64,000 nt of DNA from Pseudomonas denitrificans (nom. rej.) (GTDB lineage: Bacteria > Pseudomonadota > Gammaproteobacteria > Pseudomonadales > Pseudomonadaceae). Location: the NCBI RefSeq assembly GCF_008807415.1, contig NZ_CP043626.1, positions 124,001 through 188,000 of the forward strand, in the 5' to 3' direction. Within the stretch, counting starts at the first letter, position 1, and every line of letters starts with the position of its first letter. The position numbers and the translations under genes are program-made. Positions 35,381 through 43,636 of this stretch are shown piece after piece. The notes under the pieces were generated by a model. It saw nothing but the letters and a program-made list of their open reading frames with translations, did no database searches and was not told the origin of the DNA.

Positions 35381-36487
35381 ATGAGCCAGTTGTTCGAGCC
35401 CCTGACCCTGCGCCAGCTGACCCTGTCCAACCGCATCGCCGTTTCCCCCATGTGCCAGTACTCCGCCCAGGACGGCCTGGCCAACGACTGGCACCTGGTG
35501 CACCTGGGCAGCCGCGCCGTGGGCGGCGCCGGTCTGGTAATAGTCGAGGCCACGGCGGTCGCCCCGGAAGGGCGGATCAGCGCCGAGGACCTGGGCATCT
35601 GGAATGACGAACAGGTCGAGCCGCTACGGCGCATCACCCGCTTCATCGAATCCCAGGGCGCGGTGGCCGGCGTGCAGCTGGCCCACGCCGGCCGCAAGGC
35701 GAGCACCTGGGCGCCGTGGCTGGGCAAGCACGGTTCAGTGCCGATCAGCGAAGGCGGCTGGACGCCGGTGGCGCCCTCGGCCATCGCCTTCGACCCGCAG
35801 CACACCGCACCCATCGCCCTGAGCGAAGAGCAGATGGCGACCATCAAGCATCAGTTCGTGCGCGGCGCCGAGCGCGCGCTGGCGGCCGGCTTCAAGATTG
35901 CCGAGGTGCATGCCGCCCACGGCTACCTGCTGCACCAGTTCCTGTCGCCGCTTTCCAACCAGCGCCGCGACCAGTACGGCACCTGCTTCGAGAACCGCAT
36001 CCGCTTCCTTCTGGAAGTGACCGAAGCCGTGCGCGCGGTCTGGCCGCAGGAATTGCCGCTGTTCGTCCGCCTGTCCGCCACCGACTGGGTGGAGGACGGC
36101 TGGAACCCCGACGAGACGGTGGAGCTGGCGCGCCGTCTGAAGAACCTGGGCGTGGACCTGATCGATGTGTCTTCCGGCGGTACCGCGGTGAACGCCGAAA
36201 TTCCGGTGGGGCCGGGCTACCAGACGCAGTTTGCCGAGCGGGTGCGCAAGGAGGCGGGCGTCGCCAGCGGCACCGTGGGGATGATCACCGAGCCGGTGCA
36301 GGCCGAGCACATCCTGCGCACCGGGCAGGCCGACCTGATCCTGCTGGCCCGCGAACTGCTGCGTGACCCGTACTGGCCGCTGCACGCCGCCGATGAACTG
36401 GGCGGCCAGCAGGTGCCGTGGCCGGCGCAGTACCTGCGCGCCGCGCAACGCGGTACGCCCAAGCGCAAGGCCTACGGACAGGTTTGA
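35381..36487 (+). CDS. Old yellow enzyme family flavin oxidoreductase (XenA/YqjM type)
   Basis: 368 residues, an FMN TIM barrel. RIAVSPMCQYSA has the Cys of the thermophilic-like/YqjM-XenA class, GVQLAHAGRKAS the FMN contacts, and EVHAAHGYLLHQFLSPLSNQR the long loop after strand 5. LLARELLRDPYWPLHAA closes the phosphate site. It reduces activated C=C bonds and nitro compounds with NAD(P)H. P. putida XenA is about the same length. GAGAGGGAG lies ahead of the ATG. It is a single gene followed by a hairpin. Confidence 0.92.
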   Translation: MSQLFEPLTLRQLTLSNRIAVSPMCQYSAQDGLANDWHLVHLGSRAVGGAGLVIVEATAVAPEGRISAEDLGIWNDEQVEPLRRITRFIESQGAVAGVQLAHAGRKASTWAPWLGKHGSVPISEGGWTPVAPSAIAFDPQHTAPIALSEEQMATIKHQFVRGAERALAAGFKIAEVHAAHGYLLHQFLSPLSNQRRDQYGTCFENRIRFLLEVTEAVRAVWPQELPLFVRLSATDWVEDGWNPDETVELARRLKNLGVDLIDVSSGGTAVNAEIPVGPGYQTQFAERVRKEAGVASGTVGMITEPVQAEHILRTGQADLILLARELLRDPYWPLHAADELGGQQVPWPAQYLRAAQRGTPKRKAYGQV

Positions 36488-36496
36488 CGCCTGGTC

Positions 36497-36525
36497 GGAG
36501 CACGCGGGCGAGAACCGCGTGCTCC
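36497..36525 (+). terminator. 11-bp hairpin after the old yellow enzyme gene
   Basis: ggagcacgcgg and ccgcgtgctcc pair perfectly around a 7-nt loop, 9 bases after the stop, then ccaccttt. This is a good stem with a weak T tract. Confidence 0.6.
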
Positions 36526-36575
36526 CCACCTTTGCCAGCCACCGATGAGTCAGCGGCAGCCCGTGCGGTGGCCGC

Positions 36576-37385
36576 TTACTGCGAGCCGTCTTCCTTCACC
36601 GAGAACAGCGCCGGACGAAGCGGGGTGGTGAACGGGCGATGCTCTTCGTCCCGTGCCGTCGTCACCGGCGTGCGGTCCACGCTGTCGATGTTCCAGCTGT
36701 CGCCTTCGCGCCTGAGCAGGTAGGCCAGCGGAACACCCTCCCTGAGCACGCGCTCCGGGCCCTTGCGGCCAAGCGCGTAGAGCGAGACCTCATAAGCGTC
36801 GATCTCTCCGGCCTTGCTGCGGCTGGCGGGGACCAGGCGCGCATAATTGAGCACCGGGGAGTTCGCCAGGCGCCCCAGTGCGCGCTCGCCCACGTCGGCG
36901 TCGGTGTAGAGCGGGTAATGGGAAGGTGCGGAGGGAGTGCCGACGTCGATCACCTGGAGAAATCCATAGCGCTGCCAGTCGCCGACACTGAACAGACCGG
37001 CGCCGGGGCTGGCCAGTACCTGGTAGTGCTTTTTCGGCAGGTCGATTGCCAGCAGGCGGGCGTTGCGCATGTCCAGCCGGGGGAAGTTGCCCCAGGGGGT
37101 GGCGACGGCATTGAAGCGTGTCCGGCCCGCGACCACCCAGGCGGATTCCCCGGCGGTCTGCAGGTAGACCGGTGCGTTCTTCACCTCGGTCCGGTACTCG
37201 GTCCCGGCCTTCGACGCCTGCTGGGTGAAGCTGGAACTCAGCACGCTGATGGAGACCTGTTCGCCGCTCCAGAGACTCTCGACGGCGCTGTTCAGGCTTT
37301 CATGGGTGTCGGCCTGGGCGAGCGGCAGTACGCCCAGAAGGGCAAGCGCCAGGCCAAAGCGGCCTGATCGGTGAGTGAAGGGCAT
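36576..37385 (-). CDS. Secreted hypothetical protein of the PEGA/TPR cluster
   Basis: 269 residues with a Sec signal ending AQA. No enzyme motif is visible. The mature protein is rich in beta-type segments and Ser/Thr, with RFNAVATPWGNFPRLDMRNARLL and LAYLLRREGDSWNIDSVDRTP; the last stretch resembles the end of NTF2/DUF-type envelope proteins. GAGG precedes the ATG. It is the last of three - strand genes, 25 bases after the TPR lipoprotein, and probably acts with them in the periplasm. Confidence 0.65.
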   Translation of the reverse strand: MPFTHRSGRFGLALALLGVLPLAQADTHESLNSAVESLWSGEQVSISVLSSSFTQQASKAGTEYRTEVKNAPVYLQTAGESAWVVAGRTRFNAVATPWGNFPRLDMRNARLLAIDLPKKHYQVLASPGAGLFSVGDWQRYGFLQVIDVGTPSAPSHYPLYTDADVGERALGRLANSPVLNYARLVPASRSKAGEIDAYEVSLYALGRKGPERVLREGVPLAYLLRREGDSWNIDSVDRTPVTTARDEEHRPFTTPLRPALFSVKEDGSQ

Positions 37386-37410
37386 GGGGGCCTCGCGATC
37401 GGGGGGAGGT

Positions 37411-37812
37411 TCAACGGCGCGCCGCCAGGACGAACACCGGGCCCCAGAGGGGATGGCTCGCTTCGGCGGTTCCCAGGTGGAAGGTCGGGTCGATCTGCAG
37501 GGCGCGGTCGAAGGCGAAGCGGCACTGGATCGGCCGCTCGGTCACGCAGTAACTGAACGCCAGGTACTTGAGCGCCTTCAGCTGTACCTGAGCATCGCCG
37601 GCCCACAGGGGCGGCGCGAGGAACTGTTCCTCGGCCAGGTAGTAGTGCCCCGCTTCATACAGCCGCAGGCCTTCGGCGAAGGTGCTCTCGGCGTTGGCCT
37701 GGGTGTCGTCTGCCGGCGGCGCAGGCGGTGCTTCGAGGTGGCTCCGGCAGCCTGATGCCAGCGCCAGAAAGGCGACCAGCAGCGAGGCCGACAGAGTGTG
37801 CAGAGTCTTCAT
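37411..37812 (-). CDS. TPR lipoprotein, TssQ-like
   Basis: 133 residues, lipobox LALASGC (Cys at about 21). The mature part is one or two TPR-like helical repeats (TFAEGLRLYEAGHYYLAEEQF, ALKYLAFSYCVTERPIQCRFAF) ending DPTFHLGTAEASHPLWGPVF. The ALKYLAFSYCVT and HPLWGPVF pieces recall TssQ lipoproteins found in some type VI secretion loci. No T6SS core gene is in this window, so the association is by sequence only. Confidence 0.72.
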   Translation of the reverse strand: MKTLHTLSASLLVAFLALASGCRSHLEAPPAPPADDTQANAESTFAEGLRLYEAGHYYLAEEQFLAPPLWAGDAQVQLKALKYLAFSYCVTERPIQCRFAFDRALQIDPTFHLGTAEASHPLWGPVFVLAARR

Positions 37813-37850
37813 GGGGCGGTCCGTATGCGGGAAAAGGGGGCTGCCGGCAC

Positions 37851-38837
37851 TCACTGGAAGCTGTGCCGCAGCGTCACCGACTGTCCTGTGACTATCTGCA
37901 CCTTCTGGCTGTAGCCGGGCAGGTCGGGGTTGCGCAGTTCGACGGTGTAGACGCCGGGTGGCAGTTGCAGCTTGAACAGCGGCGGGCTGATACCGCGCTT
38001 GCGGCCGTCGATCCAGATTTCGGCCCACGGCTGCACGGCGACGATCAGCGTACCGACCGTGGCCGGCGCCGGCGTGCTGCGCGGTCTGGTCGGGCTGGCC
38101 GGTCTGGTGCCGGTGATGACCACTGCGTCGGTGGGCAGCGGGCGTACTTTCTGCGCCGCGATGGCAGGCGTAGTGGGTTTTGGTTGCCTGTGTTCCGCAG
38201 GCTTTTGCGCCGAAACCTTTGCTGGGGACGGGGCTGTTGCAGGTGCAGGTGCAGGTGCAGGTGCTGGCTTTTCTACGTTCTGCGCATCGGGCGCGGCTGG
38301 CCTGATGGTATTGGCGTCGGATGGGAGCTGGTGGTCATGAGCCGCCGGGTCGGGCAGTTCGTCCACAACGGGCGCGGAGGACGGCGGCTGCTCCAGCTCG
38401 TCGTCCATGGGCTCCTGGGTAACGGTCACGGTGCTTTCCAGCGGGTTGTCCGCGGGCTGTGTTTGCACAGGCGGCGGGGGGCTAGCCTCGTGGTCTGTCG
38501 GGGCGGCGATCGGGTTGTCGAATGTTCCGGCTTTCCACAGCGCCACCAGCAGCACACAGACGGCAACGCCGACGATCAGCAGCCAGTTCACCAATGGTCC
38601 GGGTGTGGGCAGGGAGGAGTGGGGGGCTGGTAAAGCTTCGGGTGGTTCCTGCGGCGCGCTCTGAACGGCAGGCTGGGCGGAAATCGGTACAGGAACCGCG
38701 GGGCGTGGCGCCAGGGTGTAGGCGGTGCCCGGGCCGTCCCAGGAACTCAGGGCATCGACGGGAGTAGAACCGGCATGCTCAGTGCCCGGAGGCGTCCGGG
38801 TGTCATGGGGGCGGGAAGCGTTCGAGGTGGATTCCAT
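37851..38837 (-). CDS. Single-TM protein with Pro-rich linker and C-terminal PEGA domain
   Basis: 328 residues. The N-terminal 80 residues are Pro/Ser/Ala-rich and probably cytoplasmic. One helix follows at 82-101 (VNWLLIVGVAVCVLLVALW), then about 150 residues of Pro/Ala/Thr linker and a PEGA domain at 255-328 (IDGRKRGISPPLFKLQLPPGVYTVELRN). PEGA domains often end Ser/Thr kinases and cell-surface proteins. The protein heads a cluster with a TPR lipoprotein and a secreted protein; together they look like a trans-envelope assembly. Confidence 0.78.
   Translation of the reverse strand: MESTSNASRPHDTRTPPGTEHAGSTPVDALSSWDGPGTAYTLAPRPAVPVPISAQPAVQSAPQEPPEALPAPHSSLPTPGPLVNWLLIVGVAVCVLLVALWKAGTFDNPIAAPTDHEASPPPPVQTQPADNPLESTVTVTQEPMDDELEQPPSSAPVVDELPDPAAHDHQLPSDANTIRPAAPDAQNVEKPAPAPAPAPATAPSPAKVSAQKPAEHRQPKPTTPAIAAQKVRPLPTDAVVITGTRPASPTRPRSTPAPATVGTLIVAVQPWAEIWIDGRKRGISPPLFKLQLPPGVYTVELRNPDLPGYSQKVQIVTGQSVTLRHSFQ
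38239..38262. repeat. 6-bp tandem repeat in the PEGA gene linker
   Basis: Four exact gcaggt units plus a partial fifth encode the PAPAPAPA part of the linker. Slippage would change the linker in steps of two residues without breaking the frame. Confidence 0.7.
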
Positions 38838-39185
38838 CGGGCGGCATCTTCAAGGGGGTAGAGAAGAGGCCTGGCCTCGTGCTGGAAGCGCGTTGCCGTG
38901 CACGACGAGAAGCAGGCATTCAATGTTCGAAAAATGGCCGCGGATCATAGAAAGCCGATTTCCACGGCTCAAATGCCCTGGGTGGTTTCCGTCGCCGGGG
39001 TGGGGATTTGAGGATCAGGTCGCGCTTTGCGGCAGCTTCCGGAACGCCAGTTCGGGAGGCGTGACCGAAAGGTCAGGAAAAGAAATGAAATGTGATATCT
39101 GTCGCACGGTGGCGCTGTGATGCTACTCTCACCGCGCTCGCGCAAGGATTGCGCCACTACCCCTCAGAGCACCACTGGAGCACGC
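38838..39185. other. Intergenic region without a recognisable gene
   Basis: 348 bases between divergent genes. It holds the presumed promoters of the PEGA cluster (-) and the small gene at 39186 (+). A small hairpin with a GAAA tetraloop (tgaccgaaaggtca, 39062-39075) is the only clear structure. No RNA gene was recognised. Confidence 0.5.
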
Positions 39186-39515
39186 ATGGACGCTTCTGCA
39201 ACGCCTGCTGTCATCCCGCAATCGGAAATTGCCCTACTGGCGAACATCCTCGCCCTCGCCACCCGCAACATGTCCAACCTCAGCACGCTGATCACCCAGT
39301 TGTCGGTGGAGCTCGGGCATAGCCCCGATCCGCACCTGCAGCGCGTGGGCCAGCGGGTGCTGGCGGATGTGGATGTGCTGGCGCAATCCTTGGACACCCA
39401 GTGGGAGCTGATCGGCGCGCTGGCGCGCTTCTGCCCGCTGCTGTCGCGCACGCCGCTGGTGAAGCCGTCGCTGGTGACGGAAATCCATATCACCGAGTTG
39501 CCCGAGCGGACGTGA
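39186..39515 (+). CDS. Small conserved hypothetical protein
   Basis: 109 residues from the ATG at 39186. It is mostly helical, with hydrophobic heptad-like spacing (IALLANILALATRNMSNLSTLITQLSVEL and VLADVDVLAQSLDTQWELIGAL), which suggests a coiled-coil or helical bundle. It has no signal or membrane helix and no family I recognise. It stands alone and is convergent with the chemoreceptor gene across an inverted repeat. Confidence 0.6.
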   Translation: MDASATPAVIPQSEIALLANILALATRNMSNLSTLITQLSVELGHSPDPHLQRVGQRVLADVDVLAQSLDTQWELIGALARFCPLLSRTPLVKPSLVTEIHITELPERT

Positions 39516-39525
39516 TCCGAACTCC

Positions 39526-39558
39526 CCTGCAGGGGCGCGCATGGCGCACTCCTGCAGG
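39526..39558. repeat. Short inverted repeat, family E, at a convergent gene end
   Basis: cctgcaggggcgcgc and atggcgcactcctgcagg form an imperfect hairpin just after the small gene and 8 bases before the end of the chemoreceptor gene. It is related to 35200-35250 and may act as a bidirectional terminator. Confidence 0.5.
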
Positions 39559-39566
39559 TTGATGCC

Positions 39567-40724
39567 CTATTCGCCGGCCTGCGCCAGCTCGAAGCTCATC
39601 ATCAGCGCCCAGGGCGCATCGCTGTCGCCCACGCGGATGGGTTGCAGCAATTGCACGCGGCGGCCTTTCACCTGTTCCCAGCAGCGGCCCTGGGCGATGG
39701 CGTTGCGTGCTTCCTGCGGCAGCTCGCCAGCCTTGTCGCCCAGGCGTCTGGCGTCGGAATGGGTGACGTAGACGCAGGCGTTGGACAGCAGCGCGTACTG
39801 GCCATTGCCCATCGGGCTCAGCTTGCCGAGGCTTTCCTGCAGCTGGTGCAGGGTGTAGTCGGCGCCCAGGATGCCGAGGAAGCGGCCATTGGAATACATC
39901 GGTGACATGAACGAGGTCATCAGCACGGTGCTGCCGCCGACGCTGTACTCGTAGGGCTCCATGAACACGTCGCGGCCCTTGTCGCGGGGAATCTGGTACC
40001 AGTCGCCGCTGCCGTCGGCCTTGTCGTAGCCGACCAGGCATTCGCGCTGGGCCACGCCGCTGCCGCGGTGCCAGTAGGCCATGAGGCGCCCGCTGGCGTC
40101 GTGGCCGGGGGCATCGATGAACTCGCGGTCGCGGCCGTCGAAGGCGTTGGGTTCGCAACCGCAGGCGAAGGCCAGCAGCTCGGGGTTGCGGGTCAGATAC
40201 TCGTGCATCACCGCGTCGATCTGCTCGCGCTGCGGGCCGAGGTTGCGGCTCTTCATGCCGAGGATGAAGTGCTTGAGGCCGTAGAGCGCGGTGGCCATTA
40301 CGGCGAAGCGCGCCTCCAGCCGCTGGGTCTCGCTGGCGAGCACCACGCGGGCGGTGTCCAGCAGGCTGGAGTGCTCGGCCTGCTCGACATCGGCCAGGGC
40401 TCGGGCGCTCTCGCTCTTGATCGAGGCGACGACGTTGCCGATATCGGCGGTGGCGTTGGCCGACTGGGTCGCCAGGCGGCGCACCTCATCGGCGACCACC
40501 GCGAAGCCGCGCCCGCTTTCCCCGGCGCGGGCGGCTTCGATGGCGGCATTGAGCGCCACCAGGTTGGTGTTCCTGGCGATCTGCTTGATGACTTCCGAGA
40601 CCTTGCTGATCTCGGTCCAGCGCACATTGAGGTCGGCGATCAGCTGCTTGACCTGGTCGATGGTGGAGCGGGTGCTGGAGCTGTCTTCGGCCTTGGCGGG
40701 CCGTGGTTCGAGTGTGATTGACAT
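39567..40724 (-). CDS. Soluble chemoreceptor, N-terminal signalling hairpin and C-terminal Cache domain
   Basis: 385 residues from [10 protein letters not shown]. The highly conserved MCP tip ([20 protein letters not shown], residues about 50-70, then [18 protein letters not shown]) is near the N terminus, with short flanking helices and no methylation region of normal length. A PDC/Cache-type sensor follows (about 145-385), with [23 protein letters not shown] typical of the ligand pocket. There is no membrane helix or signal peptide, so it is cytoplasmic, the reverse of the usual order. No ribosome site is obvious at this start; longer starts add non-conserved residues that read through a repeat. 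Confidence 0.82.
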   Translation of the reverse strand: MSITLEPRPAKAEDSSSTRSTIDQVKQLIADLNVRWTEISKVSEVIKQIARNTNLVALNAAIEAARAGESGRGFAVVADEVRRLATQSANATADIGNVVASIKSESARALADVEQAEHSSLLDTARVVLASETQRLEARFAVMATALYGLKHFILGMKSRNLGPQREQIDAVMHEYLTRNPELLAFACGCEPNAFDGRDREFIDAPGHDASGRLMAYWHRGSGVAQRECLVGYDKADGSGDWYQIPRDKGRDVFMEPYEYSVGGSTVLMTSFMSPMYSNGRFLGILGADYTLHQLQESLGKLSPMGNGQYALLSNACVYVTHSDARRLGDKAGELPQEARNAIAQGRCWEQVKGRRVQLLQPIRVGDSDAPWALMMSFELAQAGE

Positions 40725-40830
40725 GGCTTGGGACACTGCAGTGGCGGAGGAGGGCAGAGGTAGGCGAGGGATCGTTTTCTTGTTGTGGCAGACGCACCCC
40801 CGAGAGGCGGATCTGTGGCAAGGCGCAGGT

Positions 40831-40912
40831 CGTAGGATGGTGTGGAGCGCAGCGATACCCATCGCTCCTTGCGTACACAGCATGGGTATCGCTGCGCTCC
40901 ACCCATCCTACA
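40831..40912. repeat. Long inverted repeat, family C (GTAGGATG...CATCCTAC)
   Basis: The arms gtaggatggtgtggagcgc...gatacccat (40832-40862) and atgggtatcgc...ccatccta (40882-40911) are almost perfectly complementary over about 30 bases, around a 19-nt loop. It is a typical dispersed palindromic element and lies upstream of the chemoreceptor gene. Confidence 0.75.
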
Positions 40913-40932
40913 AAGGCGCTACCGGATGCCGC

Positions 40933-41409
40933 TTACCAGCCGAGCTGCTTGTGCAGACCCAGGGCGTCGTAGTAGTCGCCCTGGTAGACGATCTTGCCGT
41001 CCTTGACCTTCACGTAGCTCACACCGTCGAACGACAGCGGCTTGTTGGTCGCCGGTGTCTGGGCGTCCCAGGCGCCGGTGTTGGTGCCACTGAAGGTCCA
41101 CTGGAAGGCTATGCCGTCCTTGTCGACGATCGGCTTGCCGTTCATCTTCCACGTAAGATCCGGAACGGCCCCCACGAACACCTTGATCACGTTGTCGCGC
41201 GCGGCATCGCGGCCCTTCTGCGGGGTGCCGACGGTGACGTCGAAGTACTCCGCATCCTTGGCCAGGTAGCCGGCGGCCTTCTCGGCATCGTGGGCGTTCC
41301 ACGCGGCCATGTAGGCATCGACGATCTGTTTGGGCGACTCTGCGGCCTGGACGAGGCCGGCAAAGGTGAACAGCGACAGCAGGTAAAACGCTCTGACGAG
41401 GTGACGCAT
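40933..41409 (-). CDS. Secreted SnoaL-like (NTF2-fold) protein
   Basis: 158 residues with a Sec signal ending VQA. The mature part is a cone-shaped NTF2/SnoaL domain: IVDAYMAAWNAHDAEKAAGYLAKDAEYFD and VSYVKVKDGKIVYQGDYYDALGLHKQLGW. Members act as small cyclases, isomerases or ligand carriers. It follows the spermidine dehydrogenase gene by 86 bases on the same strand, so a link with polyamine or amine oxidation is possible but unproven. Confidence 0.8.
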   Translation of the reverse strand: MRHLVRAFYLLSLFTFAGLVQAAESPKQIVDAYMAAWNAHDAEKAAGYLAKDAEYFDVTVGTPQKGRDAARDNVIKVFVGAVPDLTWKMNGKPIVDKDGIAFQWTFSGTNTGAWDAQTPATNKPLSFDGVSYVKVKDGKIVYQGDYYDALGLHKQLGW

Positions 41410-41495
41410 GCTTGCCTCCGTTGCGGGCGTGCCCGCGGGTTGTCGGCCGGACGGCCGTTAGGTGTGGCGCCACGCTGGGCGTGACGCCGGGTCTG

Positions 41496-43358
41496 TCAGG
41501 ACAGTTCGCCCACCGCGCGCCAGGCTTCGTCGATGGCCGCATGGGCATAGGCGTCCCAGGCGGCATCGGAGTTGGCGATGGTGACGTTGCCGACCTTGGT
41601 ACGAGCCAGGTTCATCAGTTTTTCGCTCTCTTCCTCATCATCGAAGAGGCTGTTGGAGAAGTACGAATAGCCGTGCGACCAACGGTTGATGGTGATCCCC
41701 TGGATATCCTTCTGATGGTCGAAGCCGGCCGGGCCGAGCATGGCCTGCAGCTGGTCGCGGATCATCTCTTCCATCTTTTCGAAAGGCATGGCGTAGAGCT
41801 TGCCGCGGCCGACGCGGGCCTGGGTGCGTGCGTCCATGCCGGCGTTGGGGCTGGTGGGCACGTAGACCATGTGCAGGCCAATGGGCTGGTTCGGATCGCG
41901 CGGGTGGCTGTAGCCGCCGATGTCCACCGGGTAGTCCAGCTTCACGCGGCTGTATGGCTGGCTCGGCGCGTAGATCTCGTGTACGCCCAGCTTCATGAAG
42001 CTCTGCCAGTTGCGGATCACCACCTTGGTGTACACCAGCGGGAACTTCACGTTCTGCGCCAGGGCGTGGCTCTGCTCGGCGGAGAGGTCGCGCAGGATGT
42101 AGGGGATGATCATGTTGTAGCAGGCCAGCACGCAGTGCTTGGCGCGCACGCGATGCAGGGCGCCGGCGCGGCTGTAGCCGACGTCCACGCCGCCATCGCG
42201 GTTCTTCACGCTGACTGCGGTGCTGTTCAGGCGCAGGCGCACGGCGTTCTTCGGCTGGTCCAGCTTGGCGTAGTCGAAGGTGGCCAGGACGATGTCGTTC
42301 ATGTCCTTACCCGGCGCCACGCCCGGAATCAGGCCACGCACCAGCAGGCGCGCCAGCGAGGCGTTGCCGTCGGGGAAGTGGTAGATGTACGGCTCTTCCA
42401 TCTCGGCCTTGGCTTCCTCGCTGATGGGCGAGAGGTCCATGGCGGCGAAGCCGGGGAAGCCCACGGAGTAGGCCGAGTCCGCGGAAACGGCGTCGATGCT
42501 CAGCGCCGAGAAGTCGTTGGTGCGGCTGAGGAAGTAGCGGGTGGCCGCTTCGCTCAGGCCCACGTCCTTGCGCAGGAAGTCCTGGTAGCTGGTCTTGGCC
42601 AGGTGCGCTTCCTTCTCCTCGCGGGTCTTGCCGGCGAGGTAGTCCTTCGGCGCTTCGTGCAGGTCGATCAGCGCCTGGCGGTCGGCCTCGGGCAGCGGGA
42701 AGTCGGAGATGAACGCGCGCCAGCTGCGGGCGTTGAGTTTTTCCGGGGCGATGTCGTCGGCCACCATCGGTGTCGGGTCGCCGGACACCAGCTTCGCTTC
42801 GCCGAAGCCGGCCTTGTCGAAGAACACGCCGCGCGACAGGCCCAGGTTCGGGTAGAAGTCGCGGTCGAAGGCGGTCTCGAAGCGGTCCACATCGACGTTG
42901 AGCTGCTTGAGCAGCTTGTTCACCGTGTCGCTGTACAGGTGCTTGGGCGACTGGAAGGCTTCGCTGCCGCCGTAGCCGAGGATCATCCGCCCGCCGGCCT
43001 GGAATTCGTTGCGCTTGGCGTGGCCGCCGAAGTCGTCGTGGTTCTCGATGATCAGCACGCGCGCCTTGGGGTGCTTCTGCCGGTAGAACCAGGCCGCGGA
43101 CAGGCCGCTGATGCCGCCGCCGACCACCACCAGGTCGTACTGCTCCTCGATCTTCAGGCCATCGGTGTCGAATACCTTCTTCTCCCAGCCCATCTGGTGC
43201 GCGACCTCGAACGCGCCGGGATGGCTGCCGCGCATGCCGGTGAGGGCGGGCGGGTAGTAGCGGCCGGAGGGTGCGGCCTGGAGAAGTTGCAGCGGGGTGA
43301 GGCCCGCGCCGATGGTGAGGGCAACGCCGTTGAGGAAGTCGCGGCGGGTGATGGTCAT
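41496..43358 (-). CDS. spdH: Spermidine dehydrogenase-like flavoprotein, Tat-exported
   Basis: 620 residues, the length of P. aeruginosa SpdH as I recall it. The N terminus MTITRRDFLNGVALTIGAGL is a twin-arginine signal; I prefer this start to the one at 43373. The FAD site is LVVVGGGISGLSAAWFYRQ with IIENHDDFGGHAKR. It should oxidise spermidine to 1,3-diaminopropane and 4-aminobutyraldehyde in the periplasm, passing electrons to the respiratory chain. The neighbouring gamma-aminobutyraldehyde dehydrogenase and polyamine ABC transporter fit this well. Confidence 0.85.
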   Translation of the reverse strand: MTITRRDFLNGVALTIGAGLTPLQLLQAAPSGRYYPPALTGMRGSHPGAFEVAHQMGWEKKVFDTDGLKIEEQYDLVVVGGGISGLSAAWFYRQKHPKARVLIIENHDDFGGHAKRNEFQAGGRMILGYGGSEAFQSPKHLYSDTVNKLLKQLNVDVDRFETAFDRDFYPNLGLSRGVFFDKAGFGEAKLVSGDPTPMVADDIAPEKLNARSWRAFISDFPLPEADRQALIDLHEAPKDYLAGKTREEKEAHLAKTSYQDFLRKDVGLSEAATRYFLSRTNDFSALSIDAVSADSAYSVGFPGFAAMDLSPISEEAKAEMEEPYIYHFPDGNASLARLLVRGLIPGVAPGKDMNDIVLATFDYAKLDQPKNAVRLRLNSTAVSVKNRDGGVDVGYSRAGALHRVRAKHCVLACYNMIIPYILRDLSAEQSHALAQNVKFPLVYTKVVIRNWQSFMKLGVHEIYAPSQPYSRVKLDYPVDIGGYSHPRDPNQPIGLHMVYVPTSPNAGMDARTQARVGRGKLYAMPFEKMEEMIRDQLQAMLGPAGFDHQKDIQGITINRWSHGYSYFSNSLFDDEEESEKLMNLARTKVGNVTIANSDAAWDAYAHAAIDEAWRAVGELS

Positions 43359-43543
43359 GGGAAGTCCTTGCAAGGTGATGGCCCGGGGTACGGGCTGTCA
43401 TGGTTATGCCCTTCCATCCGGAAGGGAGTGCGGCATGCGTGGCCGCGCGGCGGTCCCGGTCGAGCGGGGCGCCGTTTTGAGGCTTTGGATCTTTACGATG
43501 TCGCGAGGAGCCAACGACCGCGCGAGCTAGAGCAGGACGAGGC

Positions 43544-43604
43544 GGAAACGGGGGCGGGCCCAGGAGTTTACGAGCTGTAAATGACTGGGCCCGCCCCCGT
43601 TTCC
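43544..43604. repeat. Perfect 20-bp inverted repeat between patD and spdH
   Basis: The arms 43544-43563 (ggaaacgggggcgggcccag) and 43585-43604 are exactly complementary. The 21-nt loop holds an inner tttac/gtaaa stem. It sits in the 278-bp gap between the aldehyde dehydrogenase and spermidine dehydrogenase genes. It lacks a T tract, so it is either an attenuator/processing site or an inserted element. Confidence 0.75.
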
Positions 43605-43636
43605 AACGCTGTACTGCCGACGCGCAGCCGGTCGTT

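Noticed and set aside
37411..37812. TssQ-like lipoprotein as proof of a type VI secretion system here
   Set aside because: No TssB, TssC, Hcp, VgrG or ClpV gene is in the window. Only the sequence resemblance is reported.
41412..43580. A 722-residue open frame on the plus strand
   Set aside because: It is antisense to the spermidine dehydrogenase gene, made of Val/Ala/Gly/Arg low-complexity sequence, and has no ribosome site.
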